64,000 nt of DNA from Actinomadura coerulea (GTDB lineage Bacteria; Actinomycetota; Actinomycetes; Streptosporangiales; Streptosporangiaceae): NCBI RefSeq assembly GCF_014208105.1, contig NZ_JACHMQ010000001.1, positions 3,844,001-3,908,000 of the forward strand, read 5' to 3'. A model generated the notes under the pieces. It was given only the letters and a program-made list of their open reading frames with translations, was not told the DNA's origin and ran no database searches. Below are positions 49,276 to 59,165 of the stretch, piece by piece; position 1 is the stretch's first letter; each line of letters starts with the position of its first letter. The position numbers and the translations under genes are program-made.

Positions 49276-50244
49276 TCAGCCGGCCTTCTGGCGGTCGGCG
49301 CGCGGAGGGTCGGCCTCGCGCATGCGGAGTTTGGCGGGCGAGATGCCTGCGTTGACCACTTCGCGGAGGATGACGGCCATGGAGTAGGCGGGGTCGGCGT
49401 CCAGGGCTCGTTGCAGGGCGACGTTCGCCAGGCCTCCGTCGCCGGCGGAGTAGGCGGCGAAGGCCAGCAGGGACGCGGGCGCCGGGACGCGCGCCGGGTC
49501 GACGCGTCGGACGATGTCGCGCCAGAAGGCGATGTCGGCGGCCGGCGCGTCCTCGTCGAGGCGGATCCAGGTCTCGTCGCGGACGCGCGGGTCGGTGAGG
49601 AGGACGCCGAGCCAGGCGACCTCCTCGTCGGTCGGGCGGGTGCCGGTGCGGGCGCGGGCGAGCAGCGCGAGGACGAAGGCGAGGTCGTCTTCGGGGGACG
49701 AGGGCGGGCGGGCCAGGTAGCGCCGCTCGGCGCCTTCGGCGGCGCGGCGCATGGCGGCGCGGTCGGGGCCTTCGGGCGGCCGGACGGAGGCGACCAGCTC
49801 GGCGCGGTCGGCCAGGGCGACGTGGCCTCCGAAGGTCGCCTCGGCGGCGACGGTGCTGGCGTAGATGTCATACGGGGTCCCTTCGGGTGGGCAGCAGACG
49901 TCGTCGCAGGTGAGCGACCACCAGCGGCCGTCGGCGACGCGGATGGCCTCGGCGACGGGGACGCCCGCGGCGGCCAGGGCCGCGCGCATGGGCCGGGCGG
50001 CCTCCGCCACCTCGCGGGCCGGGCCGTACCCGAGCAGCAGCGAGCGGGCGAAGCCGTTGCCGGCAAGGACGGCCGCGACGCGTCCGGCGGGGCCCGGCGA
50101 CGGTAAGTCGAGCCGGACCGCGCACGTGCCGCCGGACCGCCCCTCGAAGCCGATGACGACGAGACTGCGCGAGGGGTGGAAGCCGAGCAGGTAGGGGACG
50201 GCCGCGATGGCGTCCTGGGCTGAGCGGAGCACCAGTGATGTCAT
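49276..50244 (-). CDS. DUF4192 family protein
   Basis: 322 residues of DUF4192, recognisable by the N-terminal AIAAVPYLLGFHPSRSLVVIGFEG and the C-terminal TPR-like part (LASLLAFAAYSAGDGGLANVALQRALDADPAYSMAVILREVVNAGISP). The function is unknown; it is common in actinobacteria near a DinG-type helicase gene, as here (divergent, 132 bp). Confidence 0.85.
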   Translation of the reverse strand: MTSLVLRSAQDAIAAVPYLLGFHPSRSLVVIGFEGRSGGTCAVRLDLPSPGPAGRVAAVLAGNGFARSLLLGYGPAREVAEAARPMRAALAAAGVPVAEAIRVADGRWWSLTCDDVCCPPEGTPYDIYASTVAAEATFGGHVALADRAELVASVRPPEGPDRAAMRRAAEGAERRYLARPPSSPEDDLAFVLALLARARTGTRPTDEEVAWLGVLLTDPRVRDETWIRLDEDAPAADIAFWRDIVRRVDPARVPAPASLLAFAAYSAGDGGLANVALQRALDADPAYSMAVILREVVNAGISPAKLRMREADPPRADRQKAG

Positions 50245-50376
50245 GTGCCGAGGGTTTCAGGGGCGGCGCTGGGGCCGCCGCGGCTCGCGGAACTGTGGAT
50301 AACCCCCGGGCGATCCGGGACGCGGTCGCGCGGGACGGGACGCGGGTGTCGGCCGCGGGCGGTAGCGTTGGGCGAC

Positions 50377-52476
50377 GTGCCCGCCCCTGATCTGCTGACC
50401 GGCAGCGAGACCCAGATTCCGGACATGGCGACCCTGCTCGCCGCGGCCGTCGCGTCCGTCGGGGGCGCCGAGCGCCCCGGGCAGGTGGCGATGGCGCGGG
50501 CGGTCGAGAGGGCCATCGACTCCGGGGAGCACGTCGCCGCGCAGGCGGGCACGGGGACGGGCAAGTCGCTCGCCTATCTGGTCCCCGCGATCCGCCATGC
50601 CGTCAAGGACAAGACGACCGTGGTGGTGTCCACGGCGACGATCGCGTTGCAGCGGCAGCTCGTCGACCGCGACCTGCCCCGGCTCGCCGAGGCCCTCGGG
50701 CCGCTGCTCGGGACGGAGCTGAAGTTCGCGATCCTCAAGGGCCGCCGCAACTACCTGTGCCTGCACCGGGTACAGACGGGCGTGCCCGAGGAGGAGGACG
50801 GCGGGCCGAGCCTGTTCGACCCGCAGCAGCTGTCCTCGCTCGGACGCCAGGTCAAGCGCCTGAACGAGTGGGCCGAGGAGACCACGACCGGCGACCGCGA
50901 CGAGCTCGTGCCGGGGGTCGGCGAGCAGGCGTGGCGGCAGGTCGCCGTGACGGCGAAGGAGTGCCTGGGCGCGCAGCGGTGCCCGCAGGGGAGCGAGTGC
51001 TTCGCCGAGCTGGCGCGGGCGCAGGCCGGCGAGGCGCACATCGTCGTCACCAACCACGCGCTGCTGGCCATCGACGCCCTGGAGGAGTTCCAGGTCCTGC
51101 CCGAGCACGACGTGGTGATCGTGGACGAGGCCCACGAGCTGGTCGACCGGGTCACCTCGGTCGCGACCGGCGATCTGAGCGCGGCCGGCGTGGAGACGGC
51201 CGCGCGGCGCTGCGGGCGGCTGACCGAGGAGCACCTCGCCGACCGGCTCAAGGAGGCCGCCGAAGGGCTCGGCCTTCTGCTGGAGGAGATGCCCGCCGGC
51301 CGTATGGACGTCCTGTCCGGCGCCCTGGGCAACACCCTGGCGTCCGTGCGGGACGCCGCGCACGCCTGCGTCACGGCGCTCGGCCCGGAGAAGAAGGACG
51401 CCGACCCCGGCGACATGGCCGCGCGCAAGGCGGCGCGGTCCTCGCTTGAGGAGCTGCACGACACGGCCGTGCGGATCCTGGAGGCGTTCCAGCCCGAGAT
51501 GGCGCAGCGCTTCGACGTGGTGTGGCTGGAGAAGCCGTTCGTCCAGGAAGGGCGCCCGAAGCGGCCGCCGGCGCTGCACGTGGCGCCGATCGGCGTCGGG
51601 GGGCTGCTGCGCACGACGCTGTTCGAGCAGCGCACCGCGGTCCTCACGTCGGCGACCCTCACGCTGGGCGGGTCGTTCGAGCCGCTCGCCCGCCAGTGGG
51701 GGCTGCCGCCGCTCGGCGAGGGCGGCCCGAAGGACGCCAGGACCGCCGCCGAGGGCCTCGCGCGGACCGCCACGGAGAAGGGCGAGGAGACCGAGGTCGT
51801 CTGGTCGGGGCTCGACGTCGGTTCGCCGTTCGACCATCCGAAGGCGGGCATCCTGTACGTCGCCCGGCATCTGCCGCAGCCGGGGCGGGACGGCCTCGCC
51901 GACGCCTACCTCACCGAGATCACCGAGCTGATCGAGGCGGCGGGCGGGCGGACGCTCGGCCTGTTCTCCTCGATGCGCGCCGCGCGCCAGGCCGCCGACG
52001 AGCTGAAGGACCACCTGTCCCACCCCCTGCTCTGCCAGGGCGAGGACTCCACGTCCCTGCTGGTGAAGCAGTTCGCCGAGGACGAGCGGACCTGCCTGTT
52101 CGGCACCCTGTCGCTCTGGCAGGGCGTGGACGTCCCCGGCCCGTCGCTGCAGCTCGTCATCATGGACCGCATCCCGTTCCCGCGCCCCGACGACCCGGTG
52201 TCGTCGGCGCGGTCCCGGGCCGTCGCGGCGCGCGGCGGCAACGGGTTCATGGCGGTCGCGGCGACGCACGCGGCGCTGCTGCTCGCGCAGGGCGCGGGCC
52301 GGCTGCTGCGCTCGATGGACGACCGCGGCGTGGTCGCCGTCCTCGACCCCCGGCTCGCCACGGCCCGCTACGGCGGCTTCCTCAAGAACTCGCTGCCTCC
52401 GTTCTGGGCGACCACGGATCCCGCCGTCGTCCGCGGCGCGCTCCGCCGCCTCGACGCCGCCGCGGCGCAGCCCTAG
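50377..52476 (+). CDS. ATP-dependent DNA helicase, DinG/XPD family
   Basis: About 699 residues of a superfamily 2 helicase. Motif I (Walker A) is AGTGTGKS at residues 57-64, motif Ia TTVVVSTATIALQRQL, and the DEAH box VIVDEAHELVD. Cys residues in the region of the Fe-S cluster (CLHRV, then ECLGAQRCPQGSECF) are consistent with the four-Cys cluster of XPD/DinG. The C-terminal motor has LFSSMRAARQAADEL, QGVDVPGPSLQLVIMDRIPF and a QGAGRLLRS motif VI. It is a 5'-3' helicase for R-loops and repair. The GTG at 50377 avoids an unconserved extension. Its stop overlaps the aminotransferase stop by 4 bp. Confidence 0.88.
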   Translation: MPAPDLLTGSETQIPDMATLLAAAVASVGGAERPGQVAMARAVERAIDSGEHVAAQAGTGTGKSLAYLVPAIRHAVKDKTTVVVSTATIALQRQLVDRDLPRLAEALGPLLGTELKFAILKGRRNYLCLHRVQTGVPEEEDGGPSLFDPQQLSSLGRQVKRLNEWAEETTTGDRDELVPGVGEQAWRQVAVTAKECLGAQRCPQGSECFAELARAQAGEAHIVVTNHALLAIDALEEFQVLPEHDVVIVDEAHELVDRVTSVATGDLSAAGVETAARRCGRLTEEHLADRLKEAAEGLGLLLEEMPAGRMDVLSGALGNTLASVRDAAHACVTALGPEKKDADPGDMAARKAARSSLEELHDTAVRILEAFQPEMAQRFDVVWLEKPFVQEGRPKRPPALHVAPIGVGGLLRTTLFEQRTAVLTSATLTLGGSFEPLARQWGLPPLGEGGPKDARTAAEGLARTATEKGEETEVVWSGLDVGSPFDHPKAGILYVARHLPQPGRDGLADAYLTEITELIEAAGGRTLGLFSSMRAARQAADELKDHLSHPLLCQGEDSTSLLVKQFAEDERTCLFGTLSLWQGVDVPGPSLQLVIMDRIPFPRPDDPVSSARSRAVAARGGNGFMAVAATHAALLLAQGAGRLLRSMDDRGVVAVLDPRLATARYGGFLKNSLPPFWATTDPAVVRGALRRLDAAAAQP

Positions 52477-53684
52477 CCGCGGTAGGCGGAGAGGAACTCG
52501 CCGATCCGCCCGACGGCGTCCTCCAGGTCGTCGGCGTACTGCAGGGTGACGATCCGGAAGTGGTCGGTGGACGGCCAGTTGAACCCGGTCCCCTGGACGA
52601 TGAGGAGCTTCTGCTGCTCCAGCAGGTCGAGGGCGAAGCGCATGTCGTCCTTGATCGGGTACATCTCCGGATCCAGGCGCGGGAAGACGTAGAGGGCGCC
52701 CGTGGGCTTGACGCAGCTGACGCCCGGCAGGTCGTTCAGCAGTTTCCACGCGCGGTCGCGCTGCTCGCCGAGGCGCCCGGTCGGCAGGACGAGGTCGTCG
52801 ATGCTCTGGTAGCCGCCGAGCGCGGCCTGGATGGCGTGCTGCCCGGGGACGTTCGGGCACAGCCGCATGTTGGCGAGGATGTCGAGGCCCTCGATGTAGG
52901 ACTCGGCGTGCTCCTTCGGCCCGGACAGCACCACCCATCCAGAGCGGAACCCGGCGACGCGGTAGTTCTTGGACAGGCCGCCGAAGGTGAGGCACAGCAG
53001 GTCGGGGGCCAGGGACGCGATCGGGACGTGCTCGGCGTCGTCGTAGAGGATCCGGTCGTAGATCTCGTCCGCGAAGATGATCAGGTTGCGGCGGCGGGCG
53101 ACCTCGACGATGCGCGAGAGCACCTCGCGCGAGTAGACGGCGCCGGTCGGGTTGTTCGGGTTGATGATCACCAGGGCGCGGGTGCGGTCACCGATCTTGG
53201 ACTCGATGTCGTCCAGGCTCGGCTGCCACCCGTCGTCCTCGTCGCACAGGTAGTGGACGGGCGTGCCCCCGCACAGCGACACCGACGCCGTCCACAGCGG
53301 GTAGTCGGGCGTCGGGATGAGGACCTCGTCGCCGTCGTTGAGCAGCGCCTGCAGCGTCATGACGATGAGCTCGGAGACGCCGTTGCCGAGGTAGACGTCC
53401 TCGACGTCGACGCCCGCGACGCCGCTGTCCTCGAAGCGCTGCACGATGGCGCGGCGGGCGGCGAGGATGCCCTTGGAGTCGCTGTAGCCGTGCGCCTCCG
53501 GCAGGTTGCGGATCATGTCCTGGAGGAGTTCGGGCGGGGCCTCGAACCCGAAGGGGGCCGGGTTGCCGATGTGCAGCTTGAGGATCTTGCTGCCCTCGTT
53601 CTCCAGCTGCTTGGCGCGCTTGAGGACCGGCCCGCGGATGTCGTAACAGACGTTGGTCAGCTTGCCCGACTGGTTGACCTGCAT
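52473..53684 (-). CDS. PLP-dependent aminotransferase, AlaT/AlaA type (glutamate-pyruvate)
   Basis: A 403-residue class I/II aminotransferase. The substrate region is LHIGNPAPFGFEAPPELLQDMIRNLPEAHGYSDSKG, the PLP site includes YLGNGVSELI, NPNNPTGAVYS, ADEIYDRILYDD and the Schiff-base Lys in GGLSKNYRVAGFRSGW; the substrate Arg is in HFRIVTLQ. The closest match is AlaA/AlaT, which makes alanine from pyruvate and glutamate. It is a soluble, single gene, downstream of nothing on its strand. Confidence 0.9.
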   Translation of the reverse strand: MQVNQSGKLTNVCYDIRGPVLKRAKQLENEGSKILKLHIGNPAPFGFEAPPELLQDMIRNLPEAHGYSDSKGILAARRAIVQRFEDSGVAGVDVEDVYLGNGVSELIVMTLQALLNDGDEVLIPTPDYPLWTASVSLCGGTPVHYLCDEDDGWQPSLDDIESKIGDRTRALVIINPNNPTGAVYSREVLSRIVEVARRRNLIIFADEIYDRILYDDAEHVPIASLAPDLLCLTFGGLSKNYRVAGFRSGWVVLSGPKEHAESYIEGLDILANMRLCPNVPGQHAIQAALGGYQSIDDLVLPTGRLGEQRDRAWKLLNDLPGVSCVKPTGALYVFPRLDPEMYPIKDDMRFALDLLEQQKLLIVQGTGFNWPSTDHFRIVTLQYADDLEDAVGRIGEFLSAYRG

Positions 53685-53756
53685 GGACTTACCTTAGCCA
53701 CGGCCCGCGCGCGACACGCGGCCCGCCCCGCGACGGCCTCGCGACCTGGGAGGACG

Positions 53757-53790
53757 CCCCGTTCCCCGGGCGTGGCGCCGGGGAACGGGG
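53757..53790. terminator. Terminator hairpin after the ABC transporter operon
   Basis: A 13-bp perfect stem (CCCCGTTCCCCGG and complement) with an 8-nt loop, between the permease stop and the aminotransferase start. Confidence 0.7.
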
Positions 53791-53827
53791 GCGGCCGCGC
53801 CCCGGACGGCGCCGTCGCGGGGCGCCG

Positions 53828-56338
53828 TCACGGGGCGGCGATGGCGGACAGGATCGCCGGCCGGGCCGCGCGCCGGGCGGGACGGATCGCGGCGAGCGCC
53901 CCGGCGGCCGCGCCGACCACGGCGATGACCGCGACCTGCGCGAGGGGCGGCGCGAACGGGTTGCCGAGGGCGGCGCCGAGGCCCCAGCCCAGGAACACGC
54001 CGAGGACGAGCCCGCCGCCGGTGCCGAACAGCGCCACGATGACCGATTCCCAGCGCACCATCGACCGGATCTGCGGGCGCGTCGCGCCGACCGCGCGGAG
54101 CAGGCCGAGCTCGCGGGTCCGCTCGTGGACGGCGAGCGACAGCGTGTTGGCGATGCCGAGCAGCGCGACGACGATGGCCAGGATCAGCATCCCGTAGACG
54201 ACGCCGATGAAGCCGGCCATCTCCTCGGTCTGCGCCGCCACGAACTCGTCCCGCGACTCCACCTCGGGCGCCCCGTACGGCTTGGCCAGCGCGGTGAGGG
54301 CCTGCCGCGCGGACGCGACCGACGCGCCGGGCTTCAGCTCGACGAACGCCCTGGTGTCCAGCGGCTGCCTGGTGTGCGCGTCCCACACCGACCGCGGGAC
54401 GAGGTAGTCGCCGGTCAGGTCGGTGTTGCCGTAGACGGCGCCGACGGTGAGCTTCTGCGAGGCACCGTCCGCGAACGTCACACCGACCGCGGTACCCACG
54501 CGCCAGCCGTTGTCGTCCGCGGCCTTCTTCGAGACAGCGAACGTACCGGCGTCGTTGAGGCCGCCTTGGGTGACGTCCAGATCGAGGACGCGACGCAGAC
54601 TGGACGGATCGGCGACACTGACGGTGGACGGCGCGCCGTCCACCCGCATGCTGCCGGGGCCCATCCCGGCGACGTCGCCCACCTGGGGCAGTTTCGCCGC
54701 TTCCCGCACGAGCGAGGTGGCGAACCCACCGGTCTCGTTGGTGCCCGCGTCCACGACGATCGGGCCCTTGAACGACCCGGCCACGCCGTCCTCCAGGGAG
54801 GCGCGCAGCGATCCGAGGAACACCGTCATCAGCGTGACGACCCCGACGCCGATCATCAGCGCGGTCGCCGCCCCGGCCGTGCGCGCCGGGCTGCGGGCGG
54901 CGTTGTCGCGCGCGAGCCTGCCGGGCACGCCGCGCAGCCGCGCCGCGGGCCCCCCGAGCAGCACCGCGGCGGGGCGGGCAGCGACGGGGCCGAGCACGAC
55001 CAGCGACACGACGGTCACCACCGCGCCCGCGGCCGCCATCGCCGTCTGCCCGGTGACCGCGCCGAACGCGACGGTGCCGACCGCCACGGCCCCGAAGACG
55101 CCGCCGACGATGAGGCGGGTCTCCGACGGCCGGGACGCCTCGGCGGAGACCTCGCGCAGCGCGGCCAGCGGCGGCACCCGCGACGCCTTCAGCGCCGGGC
55201 CGAGCGCGGCGGCCAGCGTGACCAGCAGCCCGACCGGGACCGCGATCATGACCGTGGTGGCGGCGACGGCGAGGCCCTCCAGCGCGATCCCGATGCGGAA
55301 GCGGAGGAACAGCTCCCGCAGCAGGGCGGCGAACCCGAGCCCGCCGGCGAGCCCCGCGAGGGTCGCGGCGGCGCCGGTCACCAGCGCCTCGAAGCCGACG
55401 ATGGTGACGACCTGCCGGCGACCGGCGCCGAGCGCGCGGAGCAGGGCCGACTCCCGGGTCCGCTGCGCCATCGTGATCGCGAACGTGTTGTGGATGCTGA
55501 ACGCCGCGACCAGCAGCGCCACCCCGCCGAACGCGGCCAAAACGGTCCGGAACACGCGCAGGAAGCCGTTCTGGACGAGGCTCATGCCCTCCTCGACCTG
55601 CGCCTTCTTCGTGAGGACCTGAACCCCGGCGGGCAGCACTGCCCGCACGCGGGAGGCCAGTTCCGCCTGGTCCACTCCGTCCCGCGCGCGGACGGAGACC
55701 CCGCTGATGCGGTCGGCGCCCTTCGCGACGTGCCTGCGGGCGCCTTCTAGGGAGAACGCCGTGAACGACGTCTCGCCGAAGGCCTCCTCGTCGCCGAACA
55801 TGCTGATGCCGACGACGGTCACCGGCACCTTCTCCGGCGTGAGCACGGCCGTCCGGTCGCCGACCCTCAGGCGGCCCTCGTCGGCGAACATCCTGTCGAT
55901 GACGACCTCGTCCGGCGCGCGGGGCGCCCGCCCTTCGGCGAGCCGGTAGGGGTTGAGCTTCGGATCGGTCTTCCAGTTGCCCGCCGTCCGGGGGCCGCGC
56001 GACGCGATCACCGTGCCGTCCCTGGCGAGCAGCTGCCCCGACCCCTCGATGGTCGGCTCGGCGGCGGCGACGCCCTCCACTCCGCGCACCCTGTCCAGGA
56101 TGGAGGCGTCGATCCGCCCGCGCGCGCCCCACGGCGCGTCGCTCACCCTCGTCGCGTTCCTGACGACCACGTCCGTGTCGCCGTAAGCGCTGGAGACGTA
56201 CCCGTCGATGCTCGCCGCGAGGGTGTCGCCCAGCACGAGCGTCCCGGTCAGGAACGTCACGCCGAGGAAGACCGCCACCAGGGAGCCGGCCATGCGGCGC
56301 TTGCGTCCCCACAGCTCCTTGAAGACGAGGCCGATCAC
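53828..56338 (-). CDS. ABC transporter permease, FtsX/MacB-like (two FtsX units)
   Basis: An 836-residue permease. The N-terminus (GLVFKELWGRKRRMAGSLVAVFLGVTFLTGTLVLGD) is a first span; the first large extracellular domain follows (to ~240), then FtsX region 1 (three spans, ~250-400: LRVFRTVLAAFGGVALLVAAFSIHNTFAITMAQRTRESALLRALGAGRRQV), a second extracellular domain and FtsX region 2 (three spans ending RPARRAARPAILSAIAAP). This fits exporter/lipoprotein-type ABC systems (MacB, LolCDE, DevC). The GTG start at 56338 overlaps the ATPase stop by 4 bp (GTGA), a sign of coupled translation. Confidence 0.87.
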   Translation of the reverse strand: MIGLVFKELWGRKRRMAGSLVAVFLGVTFLTGTLVLGDTLAASIDGYVSSAYGDTDVVVRNATRVSDAPWGARGRIDASILDRVRGVEGVAAAEPTIEGSGQLLARDGTVIASRGPRTAGNWKTDPKLNPYRLAEGRAPRAPDEVVIDRMFADEGRLRVGDRTAVLTPEKVPVTVVGISMFGDEEAFGETSFTAFSLEGARRHVAKGADRISGVSVRARDGVDQAELASRVRAVLPAGVQVLTKKAQVEEGMSLVQNGFLRVFRTVLAAFGGVALLVAAFSIHNTFAITMAQRTRESALLRALGAGRRQVVTIVGFEALVTGAAATLAGLAGGLGFAALLRELFLRFRIGIALEGLAVAATTVMIAVPVGLLVTLAAALGPALKASRVPPLAALREVSAEASRPSETRLIVGGVFGAVAVGTVAFGAVTGQTAMAAAGAVVTVVSLVVLGPVAARPAAVLLGGPAARLRGVPGRLARDNAARSPARTAGAATALMIGVGVVTLMTVFLGSLRASLEDGVAGSFKGPIVVDAGTNETGGFATSLVREAAKLPQVGDVAGMGPGSMRVDGAPSTVSVADPSSLRRVLDLDVTQGGLNDAGTFAVSKKAADDNGWRVGTAVGVTFADGASQKLTVGAVYGNTDLTGDYLVPRSVWDAHTRQPLDTRAFVELKPGASVASARQALTALAKPYGAPEVESRDEFVAAQTEEMAGFIGVVYGMLILAIVVALLGIANTLSLAVHERTRELGLLRAVGATRPQIRSMVRWESVIVALFGTGGGLVLGVFLGWGLGAALGNPFAPPLAQVAVIAVVGAAAGALAAIRPARRAARPAILSAIAAP

Positions 56339-57111
56339 CGGTCGTCCCCCAGTCCCCGCATGCGGTCGAGGACGCGGTCGGCCGTGGGGGCGTCCATGAC
56401 GTCCACGACCCGGCCGTCGGCGAGGAACACCACCGCGTCCGCGTGCCCGGCGGCGACCGGGTCGTGGGTGACCATGGCCACGGTCTGGCCGAGGTGGTCC
56501 ACGGCGTCGCGCAGGAGCGCCAGCACCTCGGCGCCGGTGCGGGAATCGAGGTTGCCGGTCGGCTCGTCCGCGAACACGATCTGCGGGCGGGTGACCAGGG
56601 CGCGCGCCAGCGCCACCCGCTGCTGCTGGCCGCCCGACATCTCCGACGGGCGGTGCGACAGCCGGTCCCCCAGCTTCAGGACGCGGACGACCGTGTCCAG
56701 CCACTCCCGCTCCGGGCCCGCCCCCGCGAGGGTCAGGGGCAGGAGGATGTTGTCGCGGGCCGTCAGGGTGGGGAGCAGGTTGAACGCCTGGAACACGAAC
56801 CCGATCCGCTCGCGCCTGAGCCGGGTCAGGCGGCGGTCCGACAGCGCCCCGAGCTCCTGGCCGCCGACGTAGACCTTGCCTGACGTCGCGTCCTCCAGAC
56901 CCGCGACGCAGTGCATGAGCGTGGACTTCCCGGCCCCGGACGGACCCATGATCGCGGTGAACCGCCCGGCCGGGAACTCCACGCTGACGTCGTCGAGGGC
57001 CCGCACCGCCATGGCGCCGGACCCGTACACCTTGCCGAGGCCCACCGTGCGGGCGCCGCCCGCGTCGGCGCCCTCGCCGATCGATCGTCTTGCTTCCGCT
57101 GCGTTTCCCAT
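56335..57111 (-). CDS. ABC transporter ATPase (MacB/LolD-like)
   Basis: A 258-residue ATPase. Walker A is GPSGAGKST at 56-64, the Q-loop is FQAFNLLPTLTARDN, the signature is MSGGQQQRVALARALV, Walker B is IVFADEPTGNLD and the switch His is MVTHDPVA. LolD/MacB-type ATPases show this GGQQQRVA pattern and GNLDSRTG. It pairs with the adjacent FtsX-type permease. The ATG at 57111 starts the conserved part; the upstream extension is Arg-rich. Its substrate could be a peptide, lipoprotein or other envelope component. Confidence 0.9.
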   Translation of the reverse strand: MGNAAEARRSIGEGADAGGARTVGLGKVYGSGAMAVRALDDVSVEFPAGRFTAIMGPSGAGKSTLMHCVAGLEDATSGKVYVGGQELGALSDRRLTRLRRERIGFVFQAFNLLPTLTARDNILLPLTLAGAGPEREWLDTVVRVLKLGDRLSHRPSEMSGGQQQRVALARALVTRPQIVFADEPTGNLDSRTGAEVLALLRDAVDHLGQTVAMVTHDPVAAGHADAVVFLADGRVVDVMDAPTADRVLDRMRGLGDDR

Positions 57112-57273
57112 GACCGGGATCGTGGCCTCACGCCACGGGGCCCGTCGTCGGGCCAGGAGATGCACTGCTCCTGCTCCCCGGGGCGGTCTCGGGGGCCGCC
57201 GGGTACGTCCCGCGCGGTACGCGGCGGACACACGAAGATCAATAAGACGCGGCGTCCAATTGTGACGCGGGCA

Positions 57274-57303
57274 ACATACATGCAGGCTTGATTGCATGTA
57301 TGT
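57274..57303. promoter_or_regulatory. TetR operator: perfect 11-bp arm dyad
   Basis: ACATACATGCA, 8 nt, TGCATGTATGT: 30 bp with perfect 11-bp arms, just upstream of the TetR gene. It overlaps an ATG at 57300, which argues that the GTG at 57324 is the real start. Confidence 0.8.
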
Positions 57304-57323
57304 CGCGCTCGTACCTTCGAGGC

Positions 57324-57998
57324 GTGTCAGTAAGCAGCCGCAGACGTCACCGGCTCGCGCCCCCCGGGCGGCGAACGCAGGAGGAGCGCCGGTCCCGCAC
57401 GCAGGCCAGGCTCCTGGAGGCCACCACGGAGTGCCTGGTGGACCTCGGCTGGGCCGGGACGTCCACCACGGAGGTGGCGCGCCGCGCCGGCGTCTCGCGC
57501 GGGGCGCAGCAGCACCACTACCCGACGAAGATGGTCCTCGTCGCCGCGGCGCTGGAGCACCTGCTGGAGGCGCAGCGCCTGGCCTACGAGACGGCCTTCG
57601 CGGTGCTGCCCGCGGAGCGGCGCAACGTGTCGGGGGCGCTCGACCTCCTCTGGGAGGTGTTCCGCGGCCGTCCGGCCAAGGCCCTCATGGAGCTGGCGGT
57701 GGCGGCCCGCACCGACGACGAGCTGCGGCCGCTGTGCCGCGACCTGAACGAGCGGATCCTCCAGGTGATCACGGAGACGTTCGAGCGGCTGTTCCCCGAC
57801 AACACCCTTCCCCCCGACTTCGTCTCGACGACGCTGCGGACCCTGTTCGCCATGTTCGTCGGGCTGTCCATCCAGAACGCGCTGGACGACGACGCCGACG
57901 GCCACCAGGCCGCCGTGCTGCGCCAGGTCAAGGACGTCGCGCAGCTGATCGTCCCCGAGCGGGGCACGGGGGAGGCCCGGCCCCGCACCGGCCCCTAG
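57324..57998 (+). CDS. TetR family regulator
   Basis: 224 residues from GTG 57324 (MSVSSRRRHRLAPPG...). HTH: RTQARLLEATTECLVDLGWAGTSTTEVARRAGVSRGAQQHHYPTKMVLVAAALEHLLEAQ. The C-terminal domain has WEVFRGRPAKALMELAVAARTDDELRPLC, like TetR proteins controlling lipid or oxygenase genes. The first ATG at 57300 overlaps the operator, so I prefer the GTG. It diverges from the ABC operon (210 bp away) and is followed 58 bp later by the di-iron oxygenase gene, a likely target. Confidence 0.85.
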   Translation: MSVSSRRRHRLAPPGRRTQEERRSRTQARLLEATTECLVDLGWAGTSTTEVARRAGVSRGAQQHHYPTKMVLVAAALEHLLEAQRLAYETAFAVLPAERRNVSGALDLLWEVFRGRPAKALMELAVAARTDDELRPLCRDLNERILQVITETFERLFPDNTLPPDFVSTTLRTLFAMFVGLSIQNALDDDADGHQAAVLRQVKDVAQLIVPERGTGEARPRTGP

Positions 57999-58056
57999 CC
58001 CCGTCCCGTCACGCACCGGCCCCGGCCGACCGCACCACCCCGAGGGAGCGTCCCCC

Positions 58057-59058
58057 ATGCCGAAAGCCCCCACCGAACTCGCCGACGAGGTCCGCGAGCA
58101 GGTCAAGGACAAGAAGTCGTACCTCGGCGTCATCGACCGCCTGAACAAGGCCTCGGTCGACAAGCACTGGGAGGCCTACGCCGACATCCCTTGGGACGAC
58201 CCCGAGTTCCTCGTCGACAAGAACGACCCGCGCTGGGTGCTGCCGCCGTTCGACCGCCTCGGGGAGACGGAGTGGTACCAGTCGCAGCCGCAGGAGATCC
58301 GGTCGCAGATCGGCCTGTGGCGCGTCGCCACCGCCATGAAGATCGGGCTGCAGTTCGAGAACCTGCTGAAGCGCGGGCTGCTCAACTACGCCTACCGGCT
58401 GCCGAACGGCCGGCCCGAGTTCCGGTACGTCTACCACGAGACGACCGAGGAATGTCACCACGGCATGATGTTCCAGGAGTTCGTGAACCGGACGAAGATG
58501 CCGATCCGCGGCATGCCGCGGTCGCTCAGCCTCATCGCGCAGGCGGCCCCGTGGATCCCGCTGGTCAGCACCGAGATGTTCTTCATCTTCGTGCTCGGCG
58601 GCGAGGACCCCATCGACTACGTCCAGCGCAAGTCCCTCAAGGGCGGGCACATCAAGCACCCCCTGGAGGAGACCATCATGAAGATCCACATCGCGGAGGA
58701 GGCCCGGCACATCTCGTTCGCCCGGCACTACCTCAAGCACCGGGTCCCGAACATGCACCCGGTCCGCCGCCGGATCCTCGGCATCGCCACGCCCGTCGTC
58801 CTCGGCGTGATGGCGCGGATCATGCTGTCCCCGCCCGGGCCGATGGTGCGGCACTTCGACATCCCGAAGGACGTCGTCCGCGCCGCCTACAAGAACGACG
58901 CCGCGCAGGCGGAGGTCTCCAACTCGGTCGGCAAGATCCGCGACCTGATGGCCGAGCTCGGCGTCATCACCCCGCTGAGCAAGCAGGTCTGGAAGGCCTT
59001 CGGCATCTGGGACGAGCCCAAGCAGCGGCGCGCCGTCGCGCCGGCCAGGGCCGCGTGA
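58057..59058 (+). CDS. AurF-type di-iron oxygenase
   Basis: 333 residues of the p-aminobenzoate N-oxygenase AurF/CmlI family of ferritin-like oxygenases. Metal ligands appear as E101 (QFENLL), E132-C-H-H135 (the ExxH in HETTEECHHGMMF), and the second set in IHIAEEARHISFARHYL (EExxH). AurF oxidises aryl amines to nitro groups; other members desaturate or hydroxylate fatty acyl groups. Here no amine-synthesis or polyketide genes are near, so the substrate is open. It follows its TetR and may form one unit with it. Confidence 0.85.
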   Translation: MPKAPTELADEVREQVKDKKSYLGVIDRLNKASVDKHWEAYADIPWDDPEFLVDKNDPRWVLPPFDRLGETEWYQSQPQEIRSQIGLWRVATAMKIGLQFENLLKRGLLNYAYRLPNGRPEFRYVYHETTEECHHGMMFQEFVNRTKMPIRGMPRSLSLIAQAAPWIPLVSTEMFFIFVLGGEDPIDYVQRKSLKGGHIKHPLEETIMKIHIAEEARHISFARHYLKHRVPNMHPVRRRILGIATPVVLGVMARIMLSPPGPMVRHFDIPKDVVRAAYKNDAAQAEVSNSVGKIRDLMAELGVITPLSKQVWKAFGIWDEPKQRRAVAPARAA

Positions 59059-59165
59059 GCACGGCCCGCCGGCGCCTCCGGACCGAGCGGCGGGACGAGC
59101 CGGCGGCGGCGAACTCATCGTCCCGGTGAGTACCGGCGGCCCGCGCCGCCCCCTAGAATCCACGC

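Noticed and set aside
50257..52995. A 912-codon minus-strand frame opposite the helicase gene
   Set aside because: The plus-strand helicase has Walker A and the DEAH box. The antisense translation is low-complexity.
53694..56312. An 872-codon minus-strand frame inside the ABC permease region
   Set aside because: It is a shifted frame of the permease gene, Arg/Gly-rich, with no membrane segments.
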